Part shown: one piece after another, positions 9,275 through 19,316 of the stretch
Layout of the letters: the number at the start of each line of letters is the position of its first letter
Numbering within the stretch: position 1 is the first letter of the stretch
Assembly (NCBI RefSeq): GCF_018860425.1
Contig: NZ_JAHKPI010000008.1
Location: 124,001-188,000, forward strand
Source: Marinobacter sp. F3R08
GTDB taxonomy: Bacteria; Pseudomonadota; Gammaproteobacteria; Pseudomonadales; Oleiphilaceae
Length of the DNA: 64,000 nucleotides
Direction: 5' to 3'
The notes under the pieces: model-generated
What the model saw: only the letters and a program-made list of their open reading frames with translations
Databases searched by the model: none
What the model was told of the DNA's origin: nothing
Position numbers and translations under genes: made by a program

Positions 9275-10618
9275 TCAATACGGAAGGAAACCGAAACCAA
9301 AAAGACCATCGCGACCGGGCTCACCGAGATCCTGAGCCTGGTCAATCAACGCTTCCAGTGCCATTTCATCATCACTCCCATTTACCTGACACGCCAGGGC
9401 TGCCGCAACCACCGGCGCCGCCAGAGACGTTCCACTATCTGTAACAGTGCCACCGCCCGGATGGGAAACCTCAACCTCGACACCGTGTGCCGCAAACATC
9501 ACCTGATCTCCCCGATTAGCCCAACGGTATAGCTCGCCCGTCCGGGAGGTTGCGGTAACGCCCACTACCTCCGGGTAAGCAGCGGGATACAGAGGTGGCG
9601 CTGTGGGCCCGTCATTTCCAACTGCAGCAACCAGCAAGGTGCCCTGTTTCTGAAGGTTTTTGATGGCTGCAGCCAACAAACGGTTGTTCGGGCCGGTAAG
9701 ACTGATATTGATCACGGAAAGCTGCTGAGCCGCCAACCAGTTCAGCCCCTCTAGCAGATGACCCAACGTTGCACCGGAGAGATCTTCTGTCCGTCTGTAA
9801 AAAACCGAGGCATTGAAGAGGGTTGCAGCAGGTAATCTGGCCTGCCCCGATTCGCCCCGTCTGCCAACCAGCTGGCCCGCTACCGCCGTACCATGGGCCG
9901 TCACGGAGGAAAGCTCACCGGCGGCATCGTCAATTGACAAAAAACGTTGTTCAACGACCCTGGCATCACGAAAATCGGCGTGATCGGTTGCCACAGAGGT
10001 ATCAATCATTCCTATCCTGACAGGCGCCTCACACAGGCTTTCCCCCGAAGAAGCCAGAGGATTTCCCGAAGGGCTCGATGTGCCCGCCTGGGGACTGTAT
10101 GTGTGGTTGCGGTCGAGTCGGTCAGCAAGTTCCGGAAGCGCGATTCGCAGCGCCTCGAGCGAGTCCATATCAGCCCTCACACGGAACCTGGCGATGATCA
10201 TGCCGAGCCCGTCTAACGCTTTCTGTTCCAGAACCGTAATCCCCGGATGGTCCAGACGTTTGATTTCCTCTGCTGTGCCAGCTACCAGCCATTGCCGCTC
10301 GACGGCCCTGAATCCGTCCTCCAGCAGGACATCATTGAATGCCTTCTCTCCTTCGGCCGTGTTGATAGTCAGGACCTCTGGCAAGTTCTGGAGACCTTCT
10401 TCAGGAATCCCGGCCTTTTCCTCCAGGCGGCTTTCAATTCTCCGGTCGGCTGCCCGTTCAACCAGCCGCTCGGCATTTCTCTCAACCTGGCGTGTAATGC
10501 TGCTCGCGGGGTTATCCAATACCGAACCGCCGGTCAGCGCCGCGGCCGTGACCGGCACACAACACAGAACCAAGGCGGACAACATCGTGGACTTGATAAC
10601 AGGTATCATTTTTACCAT
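9275..10618 (-). CDS. Secreted subtilisin-like serine protease (S8 family)
   Basis: 447 residues from the ATG at 10618. That start is preferred because GGAA sits five bases upstream and because the predicted promoter would place the transcript start near 10640, too close to the longer GTG start at 10639. Signal peptide to about residue 27 (VPVTAAA). Residues 30-190 form a charged helical propeptide-like region. The catalytic domain has Asp206 (GMIDTSV), His242 (AHGTAVAG), the oxyanion Asn335 (AVGNDG) and Ser398 (DSGTSLAAP), so it should be active. There is no C-terminal anchor or autotransporter barrel. It is divergent from the sigma-factor gene and shares with it a back-to-back promoter region. 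Confidence 0.9.
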   Translation of the reverse strand: MVKMIPVIKSTMLSALVLCCVPVTAAALTGGSVLDNPASSITRQVERNAERLVERAADRRIESRLEEKAGIPEEGLQNLPEVLTINTAEGEKAFNDVLLEDGFRAVERQWLVAGTAEEIKRLDHPGITVLEQKALDGLGMIIARFRVRADMDSLEALRIALPELADRLDRNHTYSPQAGTSSPSGNPLASSGESLCEAPVRIGMIDTSVATDHADFRDARVVEQRFLSIDDAAGELSSVTAHGTAVAGQLVGRRGESGQARLPAATLFNASVFYRRTEDLSGATLGHLLEGLNWLAAQQLSVINISLTGPNNRLLAAAIKNLQKQGTLLVAAVGNDGPTAPPLYPAAYPEVVGVTATSRTGELYRWANRGDQVMFAAHGVEVEVSHPGGGTVTDSGTSLAAPVVAAALACQVNGSDDEMALEALIDQAQDLGEPGRDGLFGFGFLPY

Positions 10619-10646
10619 CCAAATTCCGGAACGTTTCACTTAATCT

Positions 10647-10671
10647 AACGGCCCGACCTGAAAAAAATTCC
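10647..10671 (-). promoter_or_regulatory. Predicted ECF-type promoter of the protease gene
   Basis: On the minus strand, GGAAT (10671-10667), 16 bases, CGTT (10650-10647). Boxes and spacing match the two plus-strand copies at 7677-7701 and 10681-10705 except for the last base of the -10. Its -35 box faces that of the sigma-gene promoter nine bases away, which makes the visible palindrome ATTCC-N9-GGAAT. Confidence 0.5.
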
Positions 10672-10680
10672 GTTCCGCAT

Positions 10681-10705
10681 GGAATAAAAGATTGGCCCGC
10701 TCGTC
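10681..10705 (+). promoter_or_regulatory. Predicted autoregulatory ECF promoter of the sigma/anti-sigma operon
   Basis: GGAAT (10681-10685), 16 bases, CGTC (10702-10705); the transcript would start near 10712, just before the sigma-factor start. It shares TGGAATAAA and CGTC at identical spacing with the promoter at 7677-7701. ECF sigma genes commonly drive themselves, which fits. Confidence 0.6.
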
Positions 10706-10727
10706 TATCCGGTAACCCCAACGCAGA

Positions 10728-11228
10728 ATGAGCACTATGCAACAGGAAATCACGGAACTACTACCAGGTCTTCGAAAGTTCGCCTACTCGCTGACTGGCT
10801 CTGTCGCAGATGCTGACGACTTGCTGCAGAACACGGTTGAACGGCTTCTGACCCGTGAGAGGCCAGACGATGTGGATCTCACCAAGTGGGCCTTCCGAAT
10901 ATGCCGTAACGTCTGGATAGACGAGTGTCGGGCCCGAAAAGTTCGCCGCGAGGCCGCCAATCAGCCTGAACTGACCGATGGCCTGGTAACCAACGGCGAA
11001 CACCAGACAACCAAAGAAATCGAGTGGAACCGGGTGGATTCGGCTATGTCTCAACTGTCCGAAGACCAGCGTCAGATCATATCTCTCGTGGCCATCCAGG
11101 GCATGCCCTACAAAACGGTAGCAGAGATACTCGATGTGCCCAAAGGCACCGTGATGAGCCGGCTCGCTCGCGCTCGGGCAGCACTGCACGAAGCCCTGTC
11201 ACCAGCCACCTTGAGGACCGACTCATGA
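10728..11228 (+). CDS. ECF-family RNA polymerase sigma factor
   Basis: 166 residues with only regions 2 and 4, typical of the ECF group. Region 2 includes YSLTGSVADADDLLQNTVER, where the DADDL core contacts the polymerase. Region 4 includes LSEDQRQIISLVAIQGMPY and the helix-turn-helix KTVAEILDVPKGTVMSRLAR that reads the -35 box. The ATG at 10728 lacks a clear ribosome site and the ATG at 10737 is a possible alternative. The stop overlaps the anti-sigma start (ATGA), so the two are translationally coupled. Its likely targets are the three GGAAT-N16-CGTC/T promoters in this cluster. Confidence 0.93.
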   Translation: MSTMQQEITELLPGLRKFAYSLTGSVADADDLLQNTVERLLTRERPDDVDLTKWAFRICRNVWIDECRARKVRREAANQPELTDGLVTNGEHQTTKEIEWNRVDSAMSQLSEDQRQIISLVAIQGMPYKTVAEILDVPKGTVMSRLARARAALHEALSPATLRTDS

Positions 11229-11950
11229 AACCTACAGACGAGACCCTCTCAGCTTTCCTTGATAGCGAGCTCAGCCCGGCCGAAATGAGTGCTGTCAGAG
11301 ACCAGATCGCCGATGACCCCACACTGGCGGACCGGTTGGCCGAACTCGCGACGGTGGATGCGGAACTCCGGGCACATTACAGTTCCATTGATGACCCGCC
11401 CATGCCGGAAGCGGTCAGCAGGATGCTGGCCAATGAGAGTCAGGGTGCCACTCCGGGCGGCAGGGATAATGTGATTGCGTTTCCATGGTGGCGAAGACTG
11501 CGCGAACACTCAGGCAAAGCCGTTGCCGCCGCAGTAATTGCCGGCTTTGCGATGACACAGTGGCTGACAATGCCAACCGAGGGGAATCCACCCTGGCCCG
11601 CGGTAGCGGAGATACTGGATAGCCAACCCAGCGGACAGGCTTACGCTGTGAACGACGATGCCGTGCTGACGCCTCGTTTAACCTTTATGAGTCAAGCCGG
11701 GGAATGGTGCCGCCAGTTCCACCTCGACGCCGGCGGCCAGGCCTCAGAACAGATCGCCTGTCGCACCCAGACAGGCAGCTGGGAACAGAGGGTTCGCAAG
11801 GAGGCTGACCAAGCAGCTGCCACAGGCGGCTATCAGACGGCCAGCGGTGGAAGTCTGCTTGACCGTCAGCTTGATCAGTTGATGGCCGATCTGCCCCTGG
11901 GACGCGAGGCAGAACGTCAGCTGCTGGAACAGCGCTGGTCTGACCGCTAA
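11225..11950 (+). CDS. Membrane-bound anti-sigma factor
   Basis: 241 residues. The N-terminal cytoplasmic domain begins with the sequence usual for anti-sigma factors (TDETLSAFLDSELSPAE). It has no zinc-binding HxxxCxxC motif. One transmembrane helix lies at about residues 98-115. The remaining 125 or so residues would be periplasmic and contain two cysteines in the pattern WCRQF (Cys162) and ACRTQTGSW (Cys179), which could form a disulfide. Such proteins hold the partner sigma factor at the membrane until an envelope signal releases it. The ATG at 11225 overlaps the sigma stop; a longer reading frame begins inside the sigma gene but is not needed. Confidence 0.9.
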   Translation: MKPTDETLSAFLDSELSPAEMSAVRDQIADDPTLADRLAELATVDAELRAHYSSIDDPPMPEAVSRMLANESQGATPGGRDNVIAFPWWRRLREHSGKAVAAAVIAGFAMTQWLTMPTEGNPPWPAVAEILDSQPSGQAYAVNDDAVLTPRLTFMSQAGEWCRQFHLDAGGQASEQIACRTQTGSWEQRVRKEADQAAATGGYQTASGGSLLDRQLDQLMADLPLGREAERQLLEQRWSDR

Positions 11951-11992
11951 TCCGGTGCGCCACCCCAGCGCAAGATCTGTTGACGGCTTGCC

Positions 11993-14068
11993 TTATGCCG
12001 GCATATCCGGCCCCTCAGCTTCCTGGGTCTGGCTGGCTGCCAGATTTCGAACTCTCTCGAAATCCTCCTCGGTGAACGCACCGTTCACTCCGGAAATGGC
12101 GGCCAGTTTCATGCCGTGCTTCAAGCCCAGCTTATAAATCTCTCGCACCTTTTCCCATTCGATATTGCGCCCCAGTGTGAAGTTTTCGAACTTGGCCTCC
12201 AGAGCCAGTACGATGGTCTCCGCCAGGCAGGCATAAGCTATCCCTTTGGGCAAACCTATGTCTTTCATGTGCACCTCGCCCGGCAGCTGAATTTCACCTG
12301 ACTCAATGACCAGCACATCCGGACGTTTTGCCACGTCTTCCGCGGAAATATCCAGGGGTCTGGCCACGTCGGTGATCACGCAACCCGGCTTCACTTTCAT
12401 GATGTCCAGAATTCGTTTACCAGCGCCCGAGGTAGCGGTAACGATCATGTCCATATTCGACAGATCGCGCTCTGCAGAACCTGCGACATGCACGATAGCG
12501 CCCGGTGTTTCCTGTTCAATGCTTTCCTTGAGGGCAAGCAGCTTCGCAGGCTCCGGCGCTGCGAGATAAATCTCGTCAACTGCCTTGGCAAGCAATCGGG
12601 CGCAAACAGACCCGATCGCACCCGTAGCGCCCACGACCATGGCCTTGCCGGCAGCTTTACCGTTGGCTCCGATACTCACCCGCCCTATTTTCTTCATGGC
12701 GTCGTGGGCGGCCCAGAGAGCTCCCGAAGCGCTGTAGCTGTTACCAGTAGTGATTGGCAGTGGCGCCCGTTTGGCTACCGTAACACCGGCATCGCCGACA
12801 ACCTTGGTGAAGGCCCCCAGGCCCATGATCTGGGCTCCCAGTTTTTTCGCCAGTTTTGCCGCCTGCAGCAGCCTTGCATAGGTAAATTCAGGCCCATGCG
12901 CCATGATTTCCCTGGGCGTACCACCAACGGTAATCAGCCAGCCCTCTACCTCATCGCCGTTGGGAGACCGGATGCCGGACACCTTCGAATAGATAAACGG
13001 CGGTGAATAGGCGATGGCCTTCTCCACCAGGTTCATCACCACCGGCGGAGAAACACTGGCAACCCAGTCCAGCGGCGGTGTCTTGGTCAGGTACTGCTGG
13101 GACAACGGGTGGATCACGAAGGCGAAACGGTTGACCCGTCGGTAACCGTCCGGATACAGGATCCTGGGCTCAATGCCCAGGTTCTGGATAACATCCAGAT
13201 AGTCGTCCGGCCCAAGTTGCTCCGGAGTCCGCGAAAGAGCCGCACTGATCATGGCCTCCATCACGTTTACGCCCACAGGCCGGCCTTCCAGCCAGGGACT
13301 GTAATCCACGACCATGGCAACCCCCCGGGAGCGCATCCAGTCCAGAGCCGAGTCGGTGACACGGGAGGTAATGATGGTTTTTCCATCCAGCTCTTTCTTG
13401 CTGAAATTCTCCAGATCTCCCATGGATGCAACAATCACGTGCGCCTGGGAAACGGCCTGATGCAGCGAACCTTTCACAAGGCCCTCTCCCAGTCGGTACA
13501 ACGGGGAACGAAGAAGGGCTTCTACCGTTTTTACCGCCACGGGCTTGAACATGATCGGTGCGGTCAGCGAGGTGTAAGTTTCCAGCTGTTTCAGAGACGT
13601 CAGCAATCTCGGCACCCCGAAATCGGTGTAGGGGTCCGCAAAAAACAGATTCTCGGTATGTTCTGACAGCGCCCTGGCAATTCGATAGCCGGCCTGACCG
13701 TTCATGAAAAGAACACGGGCATTGTCAAAAAAATGCCCCAGCTCAGACTGGGTATGACGCACCGCCCACTCCTGCAGGATGGCCCGCAGACCAGCACCCG
13801 TGGTAACAGGCTTGTCCGGGACACGGGCTTCAAGACGGGCCGTATCCGGGTGCTCCAATTGCTCCCGTCCTACCTCATAGTGATCATGGAACATGCTCAG
13901 ACCAATGGCGTCCGCCTCAGCATGCACCGACTCCAGTGCCGCTTCTGCCCTGGAAAGATCCCCATCGGCGCCTATCCGGATAATCCGGAAAGGCTGGCCC
14001 AGAAACGTGGTTTCAAGATCGTAATCGTATTCTGCAGATCCCTGGCTGACACTGACAACGGTTTTCAT
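11993..14068 (-). CDS. Two-module dehydrogenase; C-terminal half like long-chain acyl-ACP reductase (AAR)
   Basis: 691 residues from the ATG at 14068; an in-frame TTG start at 14101 is possible but less likely. Residues 1 to about 310 are a module I do not recognise. From about 320 onward the protein is collinear with cyanobacterial acyl-ACP reductase: LGAFTKVV matches its LGGFTSII, TTGNSYSA matches TTGNTHTA, the nucleotide loop VVGATGAIGS (478-487) matches VVGATGDIGS, and YACLAETIVL ... FTLGRNI matches FACFAEAMLL ... FSWGRNQ. The active cysteine of AAR is therefore kept as Cys614. Reduction of a fatty acyl thioester to an aldehyde is a reasonable inference; the substrate is not shown by the sequence. 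It is a single gene, convergent with the anti-sigma gene. Confidence 0.75.
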   Translation of the reverse strand: MKTVVSVSQGSAEYDYDLETTFLGQPFRIIRIGADGDLSRAEAALESVHAEADAIGLSMFHDHYEVGREQLEHPDTARLEARVPDKPVTTGAGLRAILQEWAVRHTQSELGHFFDNARVLFMNGQAGYRIARALSEHTENLFFADPYTDFGVPRLLTSLKQLETYTSLTAPIMFKPVAVKTVEALLRSPLYRLGEGLVKGSLHQAVSQAHVIVASMGDLENFSKKELDGKTIITSRVTDSALDWMRSRGVAMVVDYSPWLEGRPVGVNVMEAMISAALSRTPEQLGPDDYLDVIQNLGIEPRILYPDGYRRVNRFAFVIHPLSQQYLTKTPPLDWVASVSPPVVMNLVEKAIAYSPPFIYSKVSGIRSPNGDEVEGWLITVGGTPREIMAHGPEFTYARLLQAAKLAKKLGAQIMGLGAFTKVVGDAGVTVAKRAPLPITTGNSYSASGALWAAHDAMKKIGRVSIGANGKAAGKAMVVGATGAIGSVCARLLAKAVDEIYLAAPEPAKLLALKESIEQETPGAIVHVAGSAERDLSNMDMIVTATSGAGKRILDIMKVKPGCVITDVARPLDISAEDVAKRPDVLVIESGEIQLPGEVHMKDIGLPKGIAYACLAETIVLALEAKFENFTLGRNIEWEKVREIYKLGLKHGMKLAAISGVNGAFTEEDFERVRNLAASQTQEAEGPDMPA

Positions 14069-14231
14069 ATACCGAGGTTTCCTGTTTCCTGTTGCTTTCA
14101 ACTACAGCGTAATTCAGGACATCCGTTTCTGCCTTAGCGCAGATCAAATTTCATACTGTGATTCAGCGTCTACAATTAGGTGGCGGGCCGACCGACCACT
14201 CAGACTAATGCGGATCAATCAGGAGTTCATT

Positions 14232-15245
14232 ATGACCATTCAGGAAGAACTGAGCGCCACTATCCAGGAATTGGTTCAGCCCGGCAAAGGAATACTCGCG
14301 GCCGATGAGAGCCACCCCACCATCGCCAAACGCTTCAAGGCCATCGGGGTGGAGTCAGCCGAGGAGAAAAGGCGGGAATACCGCAGCCTGATTTTTTCGG
14401 CCGCAGGGCTCGGAGAGTTCATCAGTGGCGTGATCCTGTTCGAGGAGACTCTGGGTCAGAACAGCCTGGACAACGTCCCCATACCAAAGCTGCTTGCCAG
14501 CAATGGCATTGTACCGGGTATCAAAGTGGATAAAGGCAAGCAACCTCTGGTCAATGCACCGGGTGACGAAATCACGCTTGGCCTGGACGGACTTGAAGAC
14601 CGCCTTGAAATCTACAAACACCAGGGCGCCCGGTTCGCCAAGTGGCGCGATGTATTTCATATTTCGGAGACACTGCCATCACGACAGGCTGTGGAGGCCA
14701 ATGCCGAGGTGCTCGCCCGCTATGCCGCTATTTGTCAGTCTATGGGCATAGTGCCCATTGTCGAGCCGGAGGTGCTGATTGATGGCAACCATACCATCGA
14801 GCGCTGCACAGACGTGAGTGAGACCGTTATCCGCGAGGTCTTTCATGCCCTCTACCGCCACAAAGTAAACCTTGAGTACATGATTCTTAAACCCAGCATG
14901 GTCACACCGGGCAAAGACACTCCGAAGGCGTCCCCGGAACAGGTGGCAAAGGCGACTCTTGACGTTTTCCGCCGGGCCGTACCGGCGGCAGTGCCCGGCA
15001 TCTGTTTCCTGTCGGGGGGGCAGACTCCGGAAGAAGCCACGGTTAATCTCAATGCCATGAACAGCATGGGTCCACAGCCCTGGGCACTGAGCTTCTCCTA
15101 CGGACGCGCCCTGCAGGAGCCGGCGCAGAAGGCCTGGGCCGGGAACCTCGACAACGGCCAGGAAGCTCAGGCGGCAATACTCAAGCGCGCCCGACTTAAT
15201 GGTGCCGCGCGCTCTGGAAACTACCGTCAGGAAATGGAAGACTGA
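14232..15245 (+). CDS. Class I fructose-bisphosphate aldolase
   Basis: 337 residues. Class I aldolases cleave fructose 1,6-bisphosphate through a Schiff-base lysine and need no metal. The family motifs are present: GKGILAADES near the N-terminus, LEYMILKPSMV carrying the Schiff-base lysine, and ICFLSGGQTPEEATVNLNAMN. The start is the ATG at 14232, preceded by AGGAG at 7-base spacing; the upstream in-frame ATG at 14208 has no ribosome site. It is a single gene, and its 3' end lies against a broken gene on the other strand. Confidence 0.95.
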   Translation: MTIQEELSATIQELVQPGKGILAADESHPTIAKRFKAIGVESAEEKRREYRSLIFSAAGLGEFISGVILFEETLGQNSLDNVPIPKLLASNGIVPGIKVDKGKQPLVNAPGDEITLGLDGLEDRLEIYKHQGARFAKWRDVFHISETLPSRQAVEANAEVLARYAAICQSMGIVPIVEPEVLIDGNHTIERCTDVSETVIREVFHALYRHKVNLEYMILKPSMVTPGKDTPKASPEQVAKATLDVFRRAVPAAVPGICFLSGGQTPEEATVNLNAMNSMGPQPWALSFSYGRALQEPAQKAWAGNLDNGQEAQAAILKRARLNGAARSGNYRQEMED

Positions 15246-15264
15246 TCTTCCATTTCCGGCCCCG

Positions 15265-15433
15265 GCAATGCCCGGTCACGGCTACAAAGCTCGCCATCGT
15301 GACTCCCCAACGGCGTCACCTTCACAACGTGATCGTCAGCTGCTACCGGCATAACGGCGCCCAACTGCAAGCAAGCGGATGCTCCGACGAACGCCATTGA
15401 TACCAGTGTAGCCGCAGAAAAAACCAGCGATCG
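15265..15433 (-). pseudogene. Remnant of an exported MBL-fold metallo-hydrolase gene
   Basis: Read on the minus strand, the gap between the aldolase and dusC encodes a signal-peptide-like run (SLVFSAATLVSMAFVGASA) followed by DDHVVKVTPLGSHDGELC and SRDRAL. The VTPLGSHDGE(F/L)C...DRAL pattern is, from memory, the mature N-terminus of a family of periplasmic metallo-beta-lactamase-fold hydrolases. Here it has no proper start codon, and after DRAL the frame runs into the 3' end of the aldolase gene and stops at 15227. All metal-binding motifs of the fold are missing. It is best read as a leftover N-terminus after a deletion. Confidence 0.55.
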
Positions 15434-15445
15434 GAAAAACGGAGA

Positions 15446-16417
15446 TCAGGCCGCGCGGGAGTCCGAAACCGCCACCCGCTGATCCAGACACGCCATCATA
15501 GGGGCCACCTCGCGGATTTTTCGGGCCTCGGGCCAGAGCGTTTCCGCCTCAGAGAAACCCTGACGCAAGAAGTTGAGCCATTGTTTGATGCGTCCTGTCA
15601 CATACCGGTCTTCCAGCCAGCCCTGCAAAACCATGGCGTATTCGCGTACCAGCGCCACTGCTTCCGGCCAGGTCATATCCGGCACCTGTTCACCCTGCTG
15701 GCTGGCCTTTATCTGCCGGGCCAGGTCTGGCCGTGCAATCAGGCCACGGCCAATCATCACGTCCTCACAACCAGACACTTCCCGGCAGCGCCAGTAATCT
15801 GCAACGGTCCAGATCTCTCCGTTTGCAATGACATGGGTGCTCACGGCTTCCCTTGCCCGGGCGATCTCCTCCCAGTAGGCGGGCGGCTTGTACCCATCGA
15901 CTTTGCTCCGGGCATGGATGACGATTTCTTCAGCGCCGGCCGCTTCAAGTGCCTGCGCACAAGCCACGCCCATGGATCGATCGTCATAGCCCAGACGCAT
16001 CTTGGCCGTAACCGGCACCGATTGTGGCACTGCCTGACGCACCGCAGCCACAATCTCATGCATCAGCTCCGGCTCACGCATCAGCACACAACCACCCTTG
16101 TGCTTGTTCACGGTTTTGGCCGGGCAGCCAAAATTGATATCCACCTGAGTTGCCCCGAGTTCCGCAGCCCGGACGCCATGGAGCGCCATCTGGTGCGGAT
16201 CTGAACCGAGTAACTGAACGGCAACGGGAGTCCCCACCTGGGTAAGTGACTGGTTATGCAGTTCCGGGGCGTACTTGAAGAACACTCTGGGTGGCAGCAT
16301 GCCGTGTGTAACGCGCACGAATTCCGTCACGCACCGGTCAATCCCGCCAACCTTGGTCAGGGTTTCACGGATGGGCGCATCGACCAGCCCTTCCATAGGG
16401 GCGAGAATAATTCGCAT
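15446..16417 (-). CDS. dusC: tRNA-dihydrouridine synthase, DusC type
   Basis: 323 residues. It reduces a uridine in tRNA to dihydrouridine with FMN and NADPH; DusC enzymes act at position 16. Seen: the FMN-binding start (ILAPMEGLVDAPIRE), QLLGSDP, the catalytic-cysteine region INFGCPAKTVNKHKGG, TAKMRLGYDD, IHARSKVDGYKPPAYW and IGRGLIARPDL. The HARSKVDGYKPPA segment and the length fit DusC better than DusA or DusB. Its stop lies against the metallo-hydrolase remnant. Confidence 0.9.
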   Translation of the reverse strand: MRIILAPMEGLVDAPIRETLTKVGGIDRCVTEFVRVTHGMLPPRVFFKYAPELHNQSLTQVGTPVAVQLLGSDPHQMALHGVRAAELGATQVDINFGCPAKTVNKHKGGCVLMREPELMHEIVAAVRQAVPQSVPVTAKMRLGYDDRSMGVACAQALEAAGAEEIVIHARSKVDGYKPPAYWEEIARAREAVSTHVIANGEIWTVADYWRCREVSGCEDVMIGRGLIARPDLARQIKASQQGEQVPDMTWPEAVALVREYAMVLQGWLEDRYVTGRIKQWLNFLRQGFSEAETLWPEARKIREVAPMMACLDQRVAVSDSRAA

Positions 16418-16511
16418 GAGTGCTCCAGCAGAAAGACGGTCTGTTCAGGGTGAGACTGATCAAAAATCAGACGGAGCGGATTGTAAGGAATTTGGCGGGA
16501 AGTTGGTAGAC

Positions 16512-16535
16512 GGGCACCCCGTTATCGGAGTGCCC
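16512..16535 (-). terminator. Stem-loop after katG
   Basis: GGGCAC / GTGCCC inverted repeat with a 12-base loop, about 20 bases past the katG stop. No T-run follows, so the terminator call is tentative. Confidence 0.4.
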
Positions 16536-16554
16536 ATTTGCTTACTTTCAGGTT

Positions 16555-18819
<2,265 letters not shown>

Positions 18820-18878
18820 TTATATCCCGGATAGCGTGTCCCTATGAAAATCTGCAGGCGCTGCGTCGTTCGTTCCGG

Positions 18879-18974
18879 TTACTGAGCACACGCGTAATCG
18901 CTCCAGTAAGCCGCCAGGATTCCAAGAAAATCCTTCCGGGCAATCAAACGATCGGATGAAAACATAGCTAACAT
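18879..18974 (-). CDS. Possible 31-residue protein upstream of katG
   Basis: The 365-base gap 18727-19091 holds one small frame with a good ribosome site: AGGAG seven bases before an ATG at 18974, encoding MLAMFSSDRLIARKDFLGI and twelve more residues. It has no recognised relatives. It may be a real small protein or chance. The rest of the gap shows nothing beyond the expected katG promoter and the 3' flank of the DUF2835 gene. Confidence 0.3.
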   Translation of the reverse strand: MLAMFSSDRLIARKDFLGILAAYWSDYACAQ

Positions 18975-19091
18975 GGGCAAGCTCCTGCCTATCGAGAACG
19001 GAAACACGATAGCGTGAGGCAGATGCTTTGATACAATTAATTAAACGTAAGTTCGTGAAAGGTTTTATTTATGGATGGTGCGGTGAAGCGT

Positions 19092-19310
19092 TTAGATCCG
19101 CTCAATAGAAGAGAACTTGCCGGCATCGTCAAACACAATGCGGAAACTACCGCGAACACCGTCGCGAAGATAGTAACGGGAGAGGATACGGGCCGGGAAC
19201 CGGACAGAGCGTCCGTCCCGGGCCGTGGTGCGGACATCGGTAGCAACTCCCTGATAGAGCTTGATCCACTCCTCAGGGCTAATGTTGATGTCCACTACAA
19301 TCTGCTGCAT
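19092..19310 (-). CDS. DUF2835 family protein
   Basis: 72 residues, a small conserved gammaproteobacterial family of unknown function. The family pattern is visible: ISPEEWIKLYQG, DGRSVRFPA, and the closing GSFRIVFDDAGKFSSIERI. It starts seven bases past the htpG stop in the same direction, so the two are probably co-transcribed. Confidence 0.8.
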   Translation of the reverse strand: MQQIVVDINISPEEWIKLYQGVATDVRTTARDGRSVRFPARILSRYYLRDGVRGSFRIVFDDAGKFSSIERI

Positions 19311-19316
19311 GGGCGT

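Noticed and set aside
9275..10618. Protease as an autotransporter whose barrel is the neighbouring gene split off by frameshift
   Set aside because: The barrel gene is on the opposite strand and has its own signal peptide, so no simple frameshift or split can connect them.
10667..10685. Palindrome ATTCC-N9-GGAAT as a repressor operator
   Set aside because: Better explained as the two facing -35 boxes of divergent ECF promoters, each with its -10 box at 16 bases.
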